Positions 1-6,892 of a stretch of DNA of 18,227 nucleotides are shown piece after piece. The notes beneath the pieces were generated by a model. It did no database searches, was not told the DNA's origin, and was given only the letters and a program-made list of their open reading frames with translations. A program made the translations under genes and the position numbers. Position 1 is the first letter of the stretch. Every line of letters starts with the position of its first letter. Source of the DNA: Alphaproteobacteria bacterium UBA4588 (GTDB lineage: Bacteria; Pseudomonadota; Alphaproteobacteria; Puniceispirillales; Puniceispirillaceae); contig DGJU01000046.1 of assembly GCA_002387605.1 (NCBI GenBank), positions 93,237 to 111,463 on the forward strand, in the 5' to 3' direction.

Positions 1-486
1 GCTGATAGGACTCTGTCGCTGATCCGAATTCTTGCTGATGCATCTGGCGTGCATGGCATGGCAGGCGGACAGATGCTCGACCTGCAAGCTGAGAAAATGA
101 CCCCCGATTTGACCAGCACCCGAGCGATGCAGGAGCTAAAGACAGGCGCTCTTATCCGCAGTGCAGCCGTAATGGGCGTGATTGTTGGCGGCGGTGATAA
201 AGTCATGCAGGATAATATTGGGCAATATGCTGACAGACTAGGTTTTGCCTTTCAGATAGCAGATGATATACTTGATTATCGGTCGACCGGTGAAGCGCTT
301 GGTAAACCGGTGGGGCGTGATGCAGAGCAAGGAAAAGCTAGCTTTGTTGTGCTACTTGGCTTGGCGCAGGCAGAACAGAAGGCTGCTGAGCTGATTGAAG
401 AGGCTATTGCCCTGCTGGAACCTTATGCGAGTCGGGCTGATGAGCTAAAAGCACTCGCCGCGTTTTCGATTCATCGGAAATCATAA
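1..486 (+). CDS. ispA: polyprenyl (farnesyl/geranylgeranyl) diphosphate synthase, 3' part
   Basis: This frame is open from the first base of the window, so the start codon lies upstream and only the last 161 residues are seen. It is an all-alpha trans-prenyltransferase that condenses isopentenyl diphosphate with allylic diphosphates in the cytoplasm. The visible part carries the GGQ.LDL motif and the second aspartate-rich motif (FQIADDILDY, with DDILD binding magnesium and the allylic diphosphate). The first Asp-rich motif must lie outside the window. It is followed after about 100 bp by dxs on the same strand, which is the common alphaproteobacterial ispA-dxs arrangement (an xseB gene is often upstream) and supports a short-chain farnesyl/geranyl synthase. 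The exact product chain length cannot be decided from the C-terminal half, so the symbol rests partly on context. Confidence 0.88.
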   Translation, partial: ADRTLSLIRILADASGVHGMAGGQMLDLQAEKMTPDLTSTRAMQELKTGALIRSAAVMGVIVGGGDKVMQDNIGQYADRLGFAFQIADDILDYRSTGEALGKPVGRDAEQGKASFVVLLGLAQAEQKAAELIEEAIALLEPYASRADELKALAAFSIHRKS

Positions 487-543
487 CAAGCGCGTATACA
501 AAAAAAGAGACCTGTCAGACACATGTTATGGGACGCGCTGATA

Positions 544-577
544 GATGCCAGGACAGATGCCAGGACAGATGCTAGGA
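544..577 (+). repeat. 12-bp tandem repeat ahead of dxs carrying Shine-Dalgarno-like AGGA
   Basis: Two exact copies of GATGCCAGGACA (544-555 and 556-567) are followed by a partial third copy with one mismatch, GATGCTAGGA (568-577). Each copy contains AGGA, and the last AGGA (574-577) sits 10 nt upstream of the dxs GTG start, so the repeat appears to have multiplied the ribosome-binding region. The role is inferred. Replication slippage with no function is the simplest alternative. Confidence 0.75.
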
Positions 578-587
578 TGTTAAGATT

Positions 588-2507
588 GTGACACGGCCAT
601 CAACACCGCTTCTTGATACGATAACCGACACTAAAGATGTGCGTGCACTTCCCGAAGCGTCATTGCGCCAGCTTGCCGATGAATTGCGCGCTGACGTGAT
701 TTCAGCGGTTGCACAGACTGGTGGCCATCTTGGCGCTGGTTTAGGCGTGATTGAGCTTACAGTTGCTCTTCATCATGTTTTTGATACCCCCCGTGACAAA
801 GTTATCTGGGATGTCGGGCATCAAGCATATCCGCATAAAATTCTGACAGGCAGACGCGGTGAAATTACAACATTGCGGCAGGAAGGGGGCTTGTCCGGTT
901 TTACCAAACGGTCTGAATCTGATTATGATCCTTTTGGCGCTGGTCACTCCTCGACCTCTATTTCAGCTGGTCTTGGCATGGCGGTTGCCCGCGATCTTGA
1001 TGGCCGGAACAATAATGTGATTGCTGTTATTGGTGATGGCTCAATGAGCGCTGGTATGGCGTTTGAAGCGCTCAATAATGCCGGTGCTATGAAATCTAAT
1101 TTGATTGTTATTCTTAACGATAATGATATGTCGATTGCACCGCCTGTTGGCGCGATGTCGGCTTATCTGTCGGAACTTATCTCATCGCGGCCGTTTCATT
1201 CTATCCGCGGTTTGGTAAAGGAAGTTGCTAGCCGGTTTCCAGCCGAAGTGGAACGCACAGCAAAGCGAGCAAAAAATCTGGCACGTGATATTGTTAGTGG
1301 CCATTCACTATTTAGCGAGCTTGGCTTTTTCCATATAGGCCCCATTGACGGTCATGACTTAGAGCATTTACTGCCCGTATTGAAAAATCTGCGTGATGGC
1401 GAAGTGAGCGGCCCTGTTCTGGTTCATGTGGTAACCGAAAAAGGCAAAGGCCATCCGTTTTCAGGCCCGTCTGTTGAAAAATATCATGCTGTACCAAAAT
1501 TTGATGTCATTACCGGAGAGCAGATAAAAGCATCTGGGAATAAGCCGTCTTTTACGTCTGTTTTTGCCGATACGCTTGTCAGGCTTGCTGAGCGCGACCC
1601 AAAAATCGTTGCGATTACAGCTGCCATGCCATCTGGCACCGGGCTTGATAAAATGATGAAAGCCTGTCCGGGCAGAGTATTTGATGTTGGGATTGCCGAA
1701 CAGCATGCTGTGACCTTTGCAGCAGGCTTGGCAACCGAAGGCTTCCGCCCGTTTGCAGCCATTTATTCAACCTTTTTGCAACGTGGTTATGACCAGCTTG
1801 TGCATGATGTAGCGGTGCAGAATCTACCTGTCCGTTTTGCAATAGACAGGGCAGGGCTTGTTGGCGCGGATGGGGCAACCCATGCCGGTGTCTTTGATCT
1901 TGCCTACCTGTCATGTCTTCCCAACATGGTGATAGCCTGTCCAGCTGATGAGGCTGAACTGGTTCATATGACAACAACGCTTGCGGCATATGATGGCGGG
2001 CCAAGCGCTGTTCGCTATCCACGAGGCTCTGGCACGGGTGTAGACCTTCCAAGCGAGGGCGACATCCTGACCCTTGGTAAGGGGCGTATTCTTAGCCACG
2101 GACAGGATATTGCCCTGCTCAGTCTTGGCACCATGCTAAGTGTTGCCGAAGAGGTTGCTGACAGATTAGCTGATGATGGCATATCGGTTACACTTGCCGA
2201 TGCGCGGTTTGCCAAGCCGTTTGATACCGAGATGCTGCGCTCTCTTGCCAGCACGCATCAGGCGATGTTGATTATCGAAGAAGGTAGTTCAGGTGGATTT
2301 TCTGCACTTGTGATGCAGTTCCTTGCCAATGAAGGGCTGCTGGATAAGGGGCTACGTGTTCGGGTTGCCACATTGCCGGATAGCTTTATTGATCATGCTG
2401 AACGCGGCCGCCAGCTCTGTCTGTGCGGTCTGGATGCAAAGACGCTGTATGAGCGGGCAACTGCGTTATGTGCGACAGCTGCTAATTCTGCCGCCAAGAG
2501 ACGTTAG
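588..2507 (+). CDS. dxs: 1-deoxy-D-xylulose-5-phosphate synthase
   Basis: This 639-aa protein has the normal length for Dxs. It is the thiamine-diphosphate enzyme that joins pyruvate and glyceraldehyde 3-phosphate, the committed step of the MEP isoprenoid pathway and also the source of DXP for thiamine and pyridoxal synthesis. Visible landmarks are the DVGHQAYPHKILTGR block near residue 80, the TPP/magnesium motif GDGSMSAG at about 149-156 followed by NDND, the transketolase-type DVGIAEQHAVT block with catalytic Glu at 371, and the DRAGLVGADG.THAG signature near residue 420. The start is GTG at 588, chosen because TRPSTPLLD matches a typical Dxs N-terminus and AGGA lies 10 nt upstream. The start overlaps the stop of a four-codon ORF. 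The gene is followed within 3 nt by tlyA, so the two are probably co-transcribed and translationally coupled. Alternative identities (transketolase, PDH E1) are excluded by the DRAG signature. Confidence 0.98.
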   Translation: MTRPSTPLLDTITDTKDVRALPEASLRQLADELRADVISAVAQTGGHLGAGLGVIELTVALHHVFDTPRDKVIWDVGHQAYPHKILTGRRGEITTLRQEGGLSGFTKRSESDYDPFGAGHSSTSISAGLGMAVARDLDGRNNNVIAVIGDGSMSAGMAFEALNNAGAMKSNLIVILNDNDMSIAPPVGAMSAYLSELISSRPFHSIRGLVKEVASRFPAEVERTAKRAKNLARDIVSGHSLFSELGFFHIGPIDGHDLEHLLPVLKNLRDGEVSGPVLVHVVTEKGKGHPFSGPSVEKYHAVPKFDVITGEQIKASGNKPSFTSVFADTLVRLAERDPKIVAITAAMPSGTGLDKMMKACPGRVFDVGIAEQHAVTFAAGLATEGFRPFAAIYSTFLQRGYDQLVHDVAVQNLPVRFAIDRAGLVGADGATHAGVFDLAYLSCLPNMVIACPADEAELVHMTTTLAAYDGGPSAVRYPRGSGTGVDLPSEGDILTLGKGRILSHGQDIALLSLGTMLSVAEEVADRLADDGISVTLADARFAKPFDTEMLRSLASTHQAMLIIEEGSSGGFSALVMQFLANEGLLDKGLRVRVATLPDSFIDHAERGRQLCLCGLDAKTLYERATALCATAANSAAKRR

Positions 2508-2510
2508 CCC

Positions 2511-3251
2511 ATGCGCAAACGCGCTGATATTAGTCTTGTTGAACGTGGGCTAGCACCAAGCCGTGAAAAAGCACGAGCTTTGATTAAAGACGGCGCTGTC
2601 AGTCTTGATAATGTGCCAGTCTCTAAGCCGGGTCAGCTGATTGCCCCTAACGCATCTCTTACGATTACCGGCGATTTACTGCGGTGGGCATCACGCGGCG
2701 CCTTAAAACTCCTTGCGGCTCTGGAAGCCTTTCCGCAGATTGATATTAAGGGACGGATAGCCGCTGATATTGGCGCTAGTACGGGCGGTTTCTGTGATGT
2801 GTTGCTAAGCCGTAACGTTCAGCATATCTATGCAGTTGATGTCGGGCACGGACAGCTTGATCCCAAATTAGCGCGGCATGCCCGTATCACCAATCTTGAG
2901 CGCACAAACGCACGCGATATAACAGCAACAGTGATACCAGACCCGTTGCAAATCATTACCTGTGATGTCTCGTTCATATCCGTGCAGAAGGCGCTTCCTG
3001 CCGTGCTATCATTGGCGACATCTGGATGCTGGCTTATCACGCTGGTGAAGCCTCAATTCGAAGCAGGGCGCGCTGCATTAGGAAAGAGTGGGGTGGTCAA
3101 AGATGAGGCAGACAGACAGCGTTGCCTTGATGAGGTCAGCACGTTTTTATCAGATAAAATGGGATGGCAGATTGAAGGCCATATCACATCGCCAGTTATT
3201 GGCCCGGAAGGAAATCACGAATTTCTGCTGGTCGCCCGATATATGCCGTAA
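2511..3251 (+). CDS. tlyA: TlyA-family rRNA 2'-O-methyltransferase (S4 domain plus FtsJ-like fold)
   Basis: This 246-aa protein has an N-terminal S4 RNA-binding domain (residues about 1-60), a short linker, and an FtsJ/RrmJ-like Rossmann methyltransferase domain. The SAM-binding motif ADIGASTGGF lies at about 85-94. The catalytic K-D-K-E tetrad of the family can be placed at K66, D152, K180 and E237, which agrees with the spacing known for mycobacterial TlyA. TlyA enzymes 2'-O-methylate cytidines at the ribosomal subunit interface (23S C1920, and in some lineages also 16S C1409) and affect capreomycin susceptibility. They are also annotated as hemolysins, a name not supported by the fold. The ATG at 2511 is 3 nt after the dxs stop with only a weak AAGAGA upstream, so translation probably depends on coupling to dxs. 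Whether it modifies one or both rRNAs cannot be told. Confidence 0.95.
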   Translation: MRKRADISLVERGLAPSREKARALIKDGAVSLDNVPVSKPGQLIAPNASLTITGDLLRWASRGALKLLAALEAFPQIDIKGRIAADIGASTGGFCDVLLSRNVQHIYAVDVGHGQLDPKLARHARITNLERTNARDITATVIPDPLQIITCDVSFISVQKALPAVLSLATSGCWLITLVKPQFEAGRAALGKSGVVKDEADRQRCLDEVSTFLSDKMGWQIEGHITSPVIGPEGNHEFLLVARYMP

Positions 3252-3270
3252 GCTTAGCAAAAGCGTAAGA

Positions 3271-4359
3271 TTAGAATAATGTGGTTTGGGCTTGATGGCG
3301 CATCATCTGGTCGAGAAGCACAATTGCCATCATTGCTTCGACAACTGGTACACCGCGAATGCCAACGCACGGGTCGTGCCGGCCTTTGGTTACGACCTCA
3401 ACCTCATTTCCCTCTCGGTCGATAGAGGTGCGGGGAGTGAGAATAGATGAGGTAGGCTTAATCGCAATCCGGGCTGTGATCGGCTGGCCTGTTGAGATAC
3501 CGCCTAAAATACCGCCAGCGTGGTTTGAGGTGAATTCAGGACCATCAGCTCCAGCCCGCATCTCATCGCCCGCATCTGTTCCTGGCAGAGATGACAAGCC
3601 AAATCCAGAGCCAATCTCAACACCTTTGGCGGCATTGATACCCATCATGGCAGACGCTATCTCAGCATCAAGCTTGCCATAGATAGGCTGGCCAAGACCG
3701 GCAGGGATTCCTGTTGCCACAACTTCTAGAATGGCGCCTGCAGATGAGCCGGACTTTCGGACATCATCAAGATAGGCTTCCCATTCCTGTGCTGCGATAG
3801 CATCGCCGCAGAAAAACGGATTATTATCGATTTCATCAACGCAAAAACGGCTTGGGTCTATGGCGTGCGGGCCAATCTGGATAACAGATGCCCGGATACA
3901 GAATGCCTCACCCAGAATATGTTTTAGGGTAATATCAGCAATTGCCCCTGCGGCAACACGCATCGCTGTTTCGCGCGCAGATGACCGCCCGCCGCCGCGA
4001 TGGTCACGAATGCCGTATTTTTCCTGATAAGTGTAATCAGCATGGCCCGGCCGAAACTGGTTAGCGATTTCACCATAATCTTTTGAGCGCTGGTCAGTAT
4101 TACGGATCAAAAGCCCGATAGGCGTTCCGGTTGTATGCCCTTCATAGGTACCAGACAGAATTTCAACTTCATCTGCTTCGCGCCGTTGGGTTACGAACCG
4201 GTTTTGACCCGGCTTGCGTCTATCAAGGTAGGGCTGGATATCTGCGGCGCTGAGCGGCAAGCGCGGCGGCACCCCATCCACCACACAGCCAATAGCTGGC
4301 CCATGGCTCTCGCCAAAGCTGGTGAATGAAAAAAGGGTGCCGAAGGTATTGTCTGTCAT
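3271..4359 (-). CDS. aroC: chorismate synthase
   Basis: This 362-aa protein has the usual bacterial length. It converts 5-enolpyruvylshikimate 3-phosphate to chorismate using reduced FMN and is the last step of the shared shikimate pathway. The three family signatures are visible: GESHGPAIGCVVDG near residue 17, the FRPGHADYTYQEKYGIRDHRGGGRSSARETA block at about 103-133 (given here as landmarks HADYT, DHRGGGRSSAR), and a C-terminal R.SD-equivalent region followed by GRHDPCVGIRGVPVVEAM. The gene lies 21 nt downstream of fabI on the same strand, so a fabI-aroC operon is likely. The Shine-Dalgarno site is weak (GATAG just before the ATG). Its 3' end converges on tlyA with only 19 bp between the stop codons, and no strong terminator is visible there. 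Confidence 0.98.
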   Translation of the reverse strand: MTDNTFGTLFSFTSFGESHGPAIGCVVDGVPPRLPLSAADIQPYLDRRKPGQNRFVTQRREADEVEILSGTYEGHTTGTPIGLLIRNTDQRSKDYGEIANQFRPGHADYTYQEKYGIRDHRGGGRSSARETAMRVAAGAIADITLKHILGEAFCIRASVIQIGPHAIDPSRFCVDEIDNNPFFCGDAIAAQEWEAYLDDVRKSGSSAGAILEVVATGIPAGLGQPIYGKLDAEIASAMMGINAAKGVEIGSGFGLSSLPGTDAGDEMRAGADGPEFTSNHAGGILGGISTGQPITARIAIKPTSSILTPRTSIDREGNEVEVVTKGRHDPCVGIRGVPVVEAMMAIVLLDQMMRHQAQTTLF

Positions 4360-4380
4360 AGCTATCTATTACGTTACCAA

Positions 4381-5202
4381 TTACACGGTTGTGATGTCAG
4401 GGGCATCAACAGCCTTCATGCCAACGACGTGGTAGCCACAATCAACATGATGTGTTTCACCCGAAACACCTGATGACAGGTCAGAAAGCAGATACACGCC
4501 AGCACCGCCAACATCATCAAGAGTTACATTGCGTTTCAGCGGAGAGTTATATTCATTCCATTTCAGAATATAGCGGAAATCACCAATGCCCGATGCGGCA
4601 AGTGTTTTCATGGGGCCAGCTGATAGGCCATTTACCCGGATATTCTTGCCACCAAGGTCAACAGCAAGATAGCGAACTGACGCTTCAAGAGCCGCCTTTG
4701 CAACACCCATAACATTATAATGCGGCATAACCCGCTCAGCACCATAATAGGTAAGGGTGACCATCGAGCCACCATCAGTCATTAATTCTGCAGCACGGCG
4801 CGCAAGAGCTGTAAAGGAGTAGACTGAGATATCCATTGTCCGCTGGAAGTTATCACGTGTTGTGTCAACATATCCGCCCTTCAGCTCTTCTTTGTCTGAA
4901 TAGGCGATAGCATGGACGATAAAATCAATACTGCCCCACGTCTTTTTCAGCTCGTCAAAGACAGCATCCATAGAGGCTTCGTCTGTGACATCGCACGGCA
5001 TGACAAGCGAGCTACCAACAGAGGCAGCAAGTGGCTCAACGCGTTTTTTCAACGCATCGCCTTGATAAGTAAAGGCTAGCTCGGCGCCTTGGGCAGCGGC
5101 AGCTGCCGATATACCCCATGCAATTGACCGTTCATTTGCAACACCCATAACAAGTCCGCGTTTTCCGGCCATGATGCCAGATGCGTCAGCGTCACTATTC
5201 AT
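4381..5202 (-). CDS. fabI: enoyl-[acyl-carrier-protein] reductase (NADH), FabI type
   Basis: This 273-aa short-chain dehydrogenase/reductase catalyses the last reduction of each fatty-acid elongation cycle and is the triclosan/isoniazid-class target. The N-terminal dinucleotide site GVANERSIAWG (about 20-30) is the FabI form, and the catalytic region TYYGAERVMPHYNVMGVAK contains the Y-x6-K pair with the expected second tyrosine. The start at 5202 gives an 11-residue leader before MAGKRGLV. It is preferred because GAGGGA lies just upstream of this ATG, while the internal ATG has no ribosome site. The gene is read toward aroC and has its own promoter candidate about 50-77 bp upstream. FabI and PdxH genes being close neighbours with a small glycine-zipper gene between them is a familiar alphaproteobacterial layout. 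Confidence 0.98.
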   Translation of the reverse strand: MNSDADASGIMAGKRGLVMGVANERSIAWGISAAAAAQGAELAFTYQGDALKKRVEPLAASVGSSLVMPCDVTDEASMDAVFDELKKTWGSIDFIVHAIAYSDKEELKGGYVDTTRDNFQRTMDISVYSFTALARRAAELMTDGGSMVTLTYYGAERVMPHYNVMGVAKAALEASVRYLAVDLGGKNIRVNGLSAGPMKTLAASGIGDFRYILKWNEYNSPLKRNVTLDDVGGAGVYLLSDLSSGVSGETHHVDCGYHVVGMKAVDAPDITTV

Positions 5203-5249
5203 GAATCCCTCGTATTTTTATGAAGATAAACAGAAAAATTTCTGCCACT

Positions 5250-5266
5250 TCACTATATCAAAGTGA
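5250..5266. promoter_or_regulatory. dyad overlapping the fabI -10 box (possible operator)
   Basis: TCACTATATCAAAGTGA is a 17-bp imperfect palindrome with perfect 5-bp arms TCACT/AGTGA around a 7-bp centre. It covers the predicted -10 hexamer of fabI, a position where a bound protein would block RNA polymerase. No regulator is encoded nearby and the match to a known site is not claimed. Short arms in an AT-rich spacer can arise by chance. Confidence 0.3.
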
Positions 5267-5279
5267 CGTTTTTGTGCAA
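5252..5279 (-). promoter_or_regulatory. candidate sigma-70 promoter of fabI-aroC
   Basis: Read on the minus strand, TTGCAC (5274-5279) and TATAGT (5252-5257) are separated by 16 bp, a close match to the -35 and -10 consensus. Transcription would begin near 5245, giving a 5' leader of roughly 43 nt before the fabI ATG at 5202. The call is by eye from the hexamers and spacing. Confidence 0.5.
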
Positions 5280-5313
5280 GCAATCACAGCATCCAGAACA
5301 ATAAGACTGCCCG

Positions 5314-5868
5314 CTATTTAATGCTGTAGGTCACTGACTTGCGGATTTCGACACGCTCTCCAACAGTCAGGGGCCGTGGATGTTCCATCATCAAAATTCT
5401 GTCATCAGCTTCTATCTGCACGCGATAGCCGGTAATTTTTTCAACAATTTCTTCTAGAACAACCCTTTGGGTTGTGCAGACTTCTTGTTGACGATAGCCA
5501 ATAATTTCACCGTTTGTAGCATCATCTTTGGCTTTTTTCCGGCCAACAAGTGCGCCCGCAACCGCGCCAATAGACCCAGCGCCGCTATTATCGGATAGTT
5601 TATTGCCGATGGCGCTGCCCAAAAGACCGCCAAGCAACATAGAGCCAATTTCGTTGCTTTCTTTTCCTTCAGCATAGATAGGGACATCTTTTATCTCGCA
5701 CTGTTTCTCATTTGTGGGCGTTTTACGCACATAAGAAGACGTCAGCGTATCTACCTTTGTTACTGTGCCAAGAACTGAGTCAATGCGTGTTTCTGCCTGC
5801 AGAGAACTTGTTAAGCTTAGAACACTCACAAGAGCGGCAATCGTTCCAACAACAAATCTGTTATGCAT
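5314..5868 (-). CDS. exported glycine-zipper (17 kDa surface antigen-like) protein
   Basis: This 184-aa protein starts with a Sec signal peptide: basic MHNR, a hydrophobic stretch 5-20, and a likely signal peptidase I site after LQA at residue 25. No lipobox cysteine is present, so unlike many relatives it is probably not a lipoprotein. Residues about 75-109 form a glycine zipper (GGLLGSAIG, then GAGSIGAVAGALVG) typical of Rick_17kDa_Anti / SlyB-like outer-membrane-associated proteins. Two cysteines (C57 and C131) flank the zipper and could form a disulfide in the periplasm. The C-terminal segment LTVGERVEIR resembles the terminal beta motif of this family. The gene stands alone with a near-consensus promoter and GGGAG 9 nt before the ATG. 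The molecular role of such proteins is poorly known; envelope integrity is the usual inference. Confidence 0.85.
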   Translation of the reverse strand: MHNRFVVGTIAALVSVLSLTSSLQAETRIDSVLGTVTKVDTLTSSYVRKTPTNEKQCEIKDVPIYAEGKESNEIGSMLLGGLLGSAIGNKLSDNSGAGSIGAVAGALVGRKKAKDDATNGEIIGYRQQEVCTTQRVVLEEIVEKITGYRVQIEADDRILMMEHPRPLTVGERVEIRKSVTYSIK

Positions 5869-5909
5869 GGTCTATGGCTCCCAAAAAAGGCATGATTAGT
5901 AATAGTAGG

Positions 5910-5938
5910 ATTATACGACTATGATAAAATTTTGGCAA
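5910..5938 (-). promoter_or_regulatory. near-consensus sigma-70 promoter of the glycine-zipper gene
   Basis: On the minus strand TTGCCA (5933-5938) and a perfect TATAAT (5910-5915) are separated by exactly 17 bp. Initiation near 5903 would leave a leader of about 35 nt before the ATG at 5868. This is the strongest promoter-like sequence in the window and suggests constitutive, high expression of the envelope protein. Confidence 0.65.
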
Positions 5939-6088
5939 ATTTATGGCAGCACTTTACATATTAGATAAGATGCCCGCGCGGCTCTTGTTCTTACGGGTAA
6001 GCTGTCTATGTTCATATGAAGAAGGCTTGATCGGGAAGGCCGCACGGGCTTTGAAGAAAAAGCTCTTTTACAAAAGGGATATACGACC

Positions 6089-6724
6089 ATGACGACAGAC
6101 AATAAATCAGCTTCATCGCCGGCAACCCCGCTTGGCATGGACCGTCTTTCTGAAAACCCCTACGCTATTTTTGCCCGCTGGTTTGATGAGGCTAAGGCAG
6201 CTGAAATCAATGACCCTGATGCAATGGCACTGGCAAGTGTGGATGAGGCCGGTATGCCCTCTGTGCGGATGGTATTGCTCAAGGAATGGTCCGAAGAAGG
6301 GTTTGTCTTCTATACTAATTATGAAAGCCGGAAATCAGCTGAATTATTGGCAACGGGTAAAGCTGCGTTTGTCATGCACTGGAAGTCGCTCCGCCGACAG
6401 GTCCGTGTTGTTGGGCCCGTTGAGCAGATACCTGCTGCCCAAAGTGATGCTTATTATAACTCTCGCCCTTATGGCAGTCGGATTGGGGCATGGGCGTCTA
6501 TTCAGTCGCGGCCACTCGAAACACGCCAGGAGCTTGCAGATAGGGTGGCTGAGCTTGAAGCAACCTATCCTGAGGCTCCGCCGCGCCCACCACATTGGGG
6601 CGGTTTTATCATTCGCCCTGATGAAATCGAATTATGGGCCGATGGTGAGTTCAGGCTCCATGATCGGTTTCGCTTTACCCGCAATGACGCCGGACACTGG
6701 CAGTCAGACCGGCTCTACCCCTAA
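6089..6724 (+). CDS. pdxH: pyridoxine/pyridoxamine 5'-phosphate oxidase
   Basis: This 211-aa FMN enzyme has the typical length for PdxH. It oxidises pyridoxine or pyridoxamine 5'-phosphate to pyridoxal 5'-phosphate in the cytoplasm. Visible landmarks are the FMN-binding block SVRMVLLKEW followed by FYTNYESRKSAEL (about 58-85), the RRQVRVVGPVE strand, the SRPYGSRIGAWAS loop, and the C-terminal WGGF.I.P.EIELW...FRLHDRF signature ending in RLYP. The ATG at 6089 follows AAAGGG at a distance of about 9 nt. The upstream 220 bp is shared with the divergent glycine-zipper gene. A weak -35-like TTGGCA at 5932-5937 overlaps that gene's -35 box, but no convincing -10 follows, so the pdxH promoter is not resolved. 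Confidence 0.97.
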   Translation: MTTDNKSASSPATPLGMDRLSENPYAIFARWFDEAKAAEINDPDAMALASVDEAGMPSVRMVLLKEWSEEGFVFYTNYESRKSAELLATGKAAFVMHWKSLRRQVRVVGPVEQIPAAQSDAYYNSRPYGSRIGAWASIQSRPLETRQELADRVAELEATYPEAPPRPPHWGGFIIRPDEIELWADGEFRLHDRFRFTRNDAGHWQSDRLYP

Positions 6725-6805
6725 TTTTTCGTCTGCTTGTTGTTTTTGCTAAAACTCAGTCGCATGTGAACAGATTTTTGGCCTTAAAACTGCTATTTAA
6801 TTGTC

Positions 6806-6892
6806 ATGAATTCAGTAATGAGTACGGCAAATGACCTGTTTGGTGAGGCCTATTCATTATCTGGGGCAAGAGGCAGGGGAAATAAGGCATGA
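6806..6892 (+). other. 28-codon upstream ORF overlapping the dehydrogenase start (possible leader peptide)
   Basis: An ATG at 6806 (alternative in-frame ATG at 6818) opens a 28-codon frame whose TGA at 6890-6892 overlaps the dehydrogenase ATG at 6889 as ATGA. The peptide begins MNSVMSTANDLFGE and ends RGRGNKA. The 4-bp overlap is the classical translational-coupling geometry. The AGGGGA that would serve the downstream gene lies inside this ORF. There is no good Shine-Dalgarno site for the small ORF itself and no recognised family, so it may be coincidental. Confidence 0.25.

Noticed and set aside
1615..2052. A 145-codon open frame on the minus strand
   Set aside because: It lies entirely inside dxs, which has complete family motifs. 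The antisense translation is rich in Gln, His, Leu and Arg with no recognisable domain, as expected of a shadow frame.
3253..3269. Small hairpin between tlyA and aroC
   Set aside because: CTTAGC and GCGTAAG pair only with a bulge, the stem is short, and neither strand has a T-run after it. Not enough to call a terminator.
5932..5960. Promoter for pdxH sharing the -35 region of the divergent gene
   Set aside because: TTGGCA is a fair -35 but the sequence 17 bp on (TACATA) matches only three bases of the -10 consensus.
5941..6138. A 65-codon minus-strand frame covering the pdxH leader
   Set aside because: No ribosome site or recognisable motif, and it overlaps the start of pdxH. It is better read as regulatory spacer.
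6689..6713. GCCGG/CCGGC hairpin at the end of pdxH
   Set aside because: Five-base-pair arms with a 15-nt loop inside the coding region. The nearest T-run begins about 12 nt later, so it is not a convincing terminator.
6132..6752. A 206-codon open frame on the plus strand
   Set aside because: Runs in a different frame inside pdxH, which accounts for the region with full family signatures.
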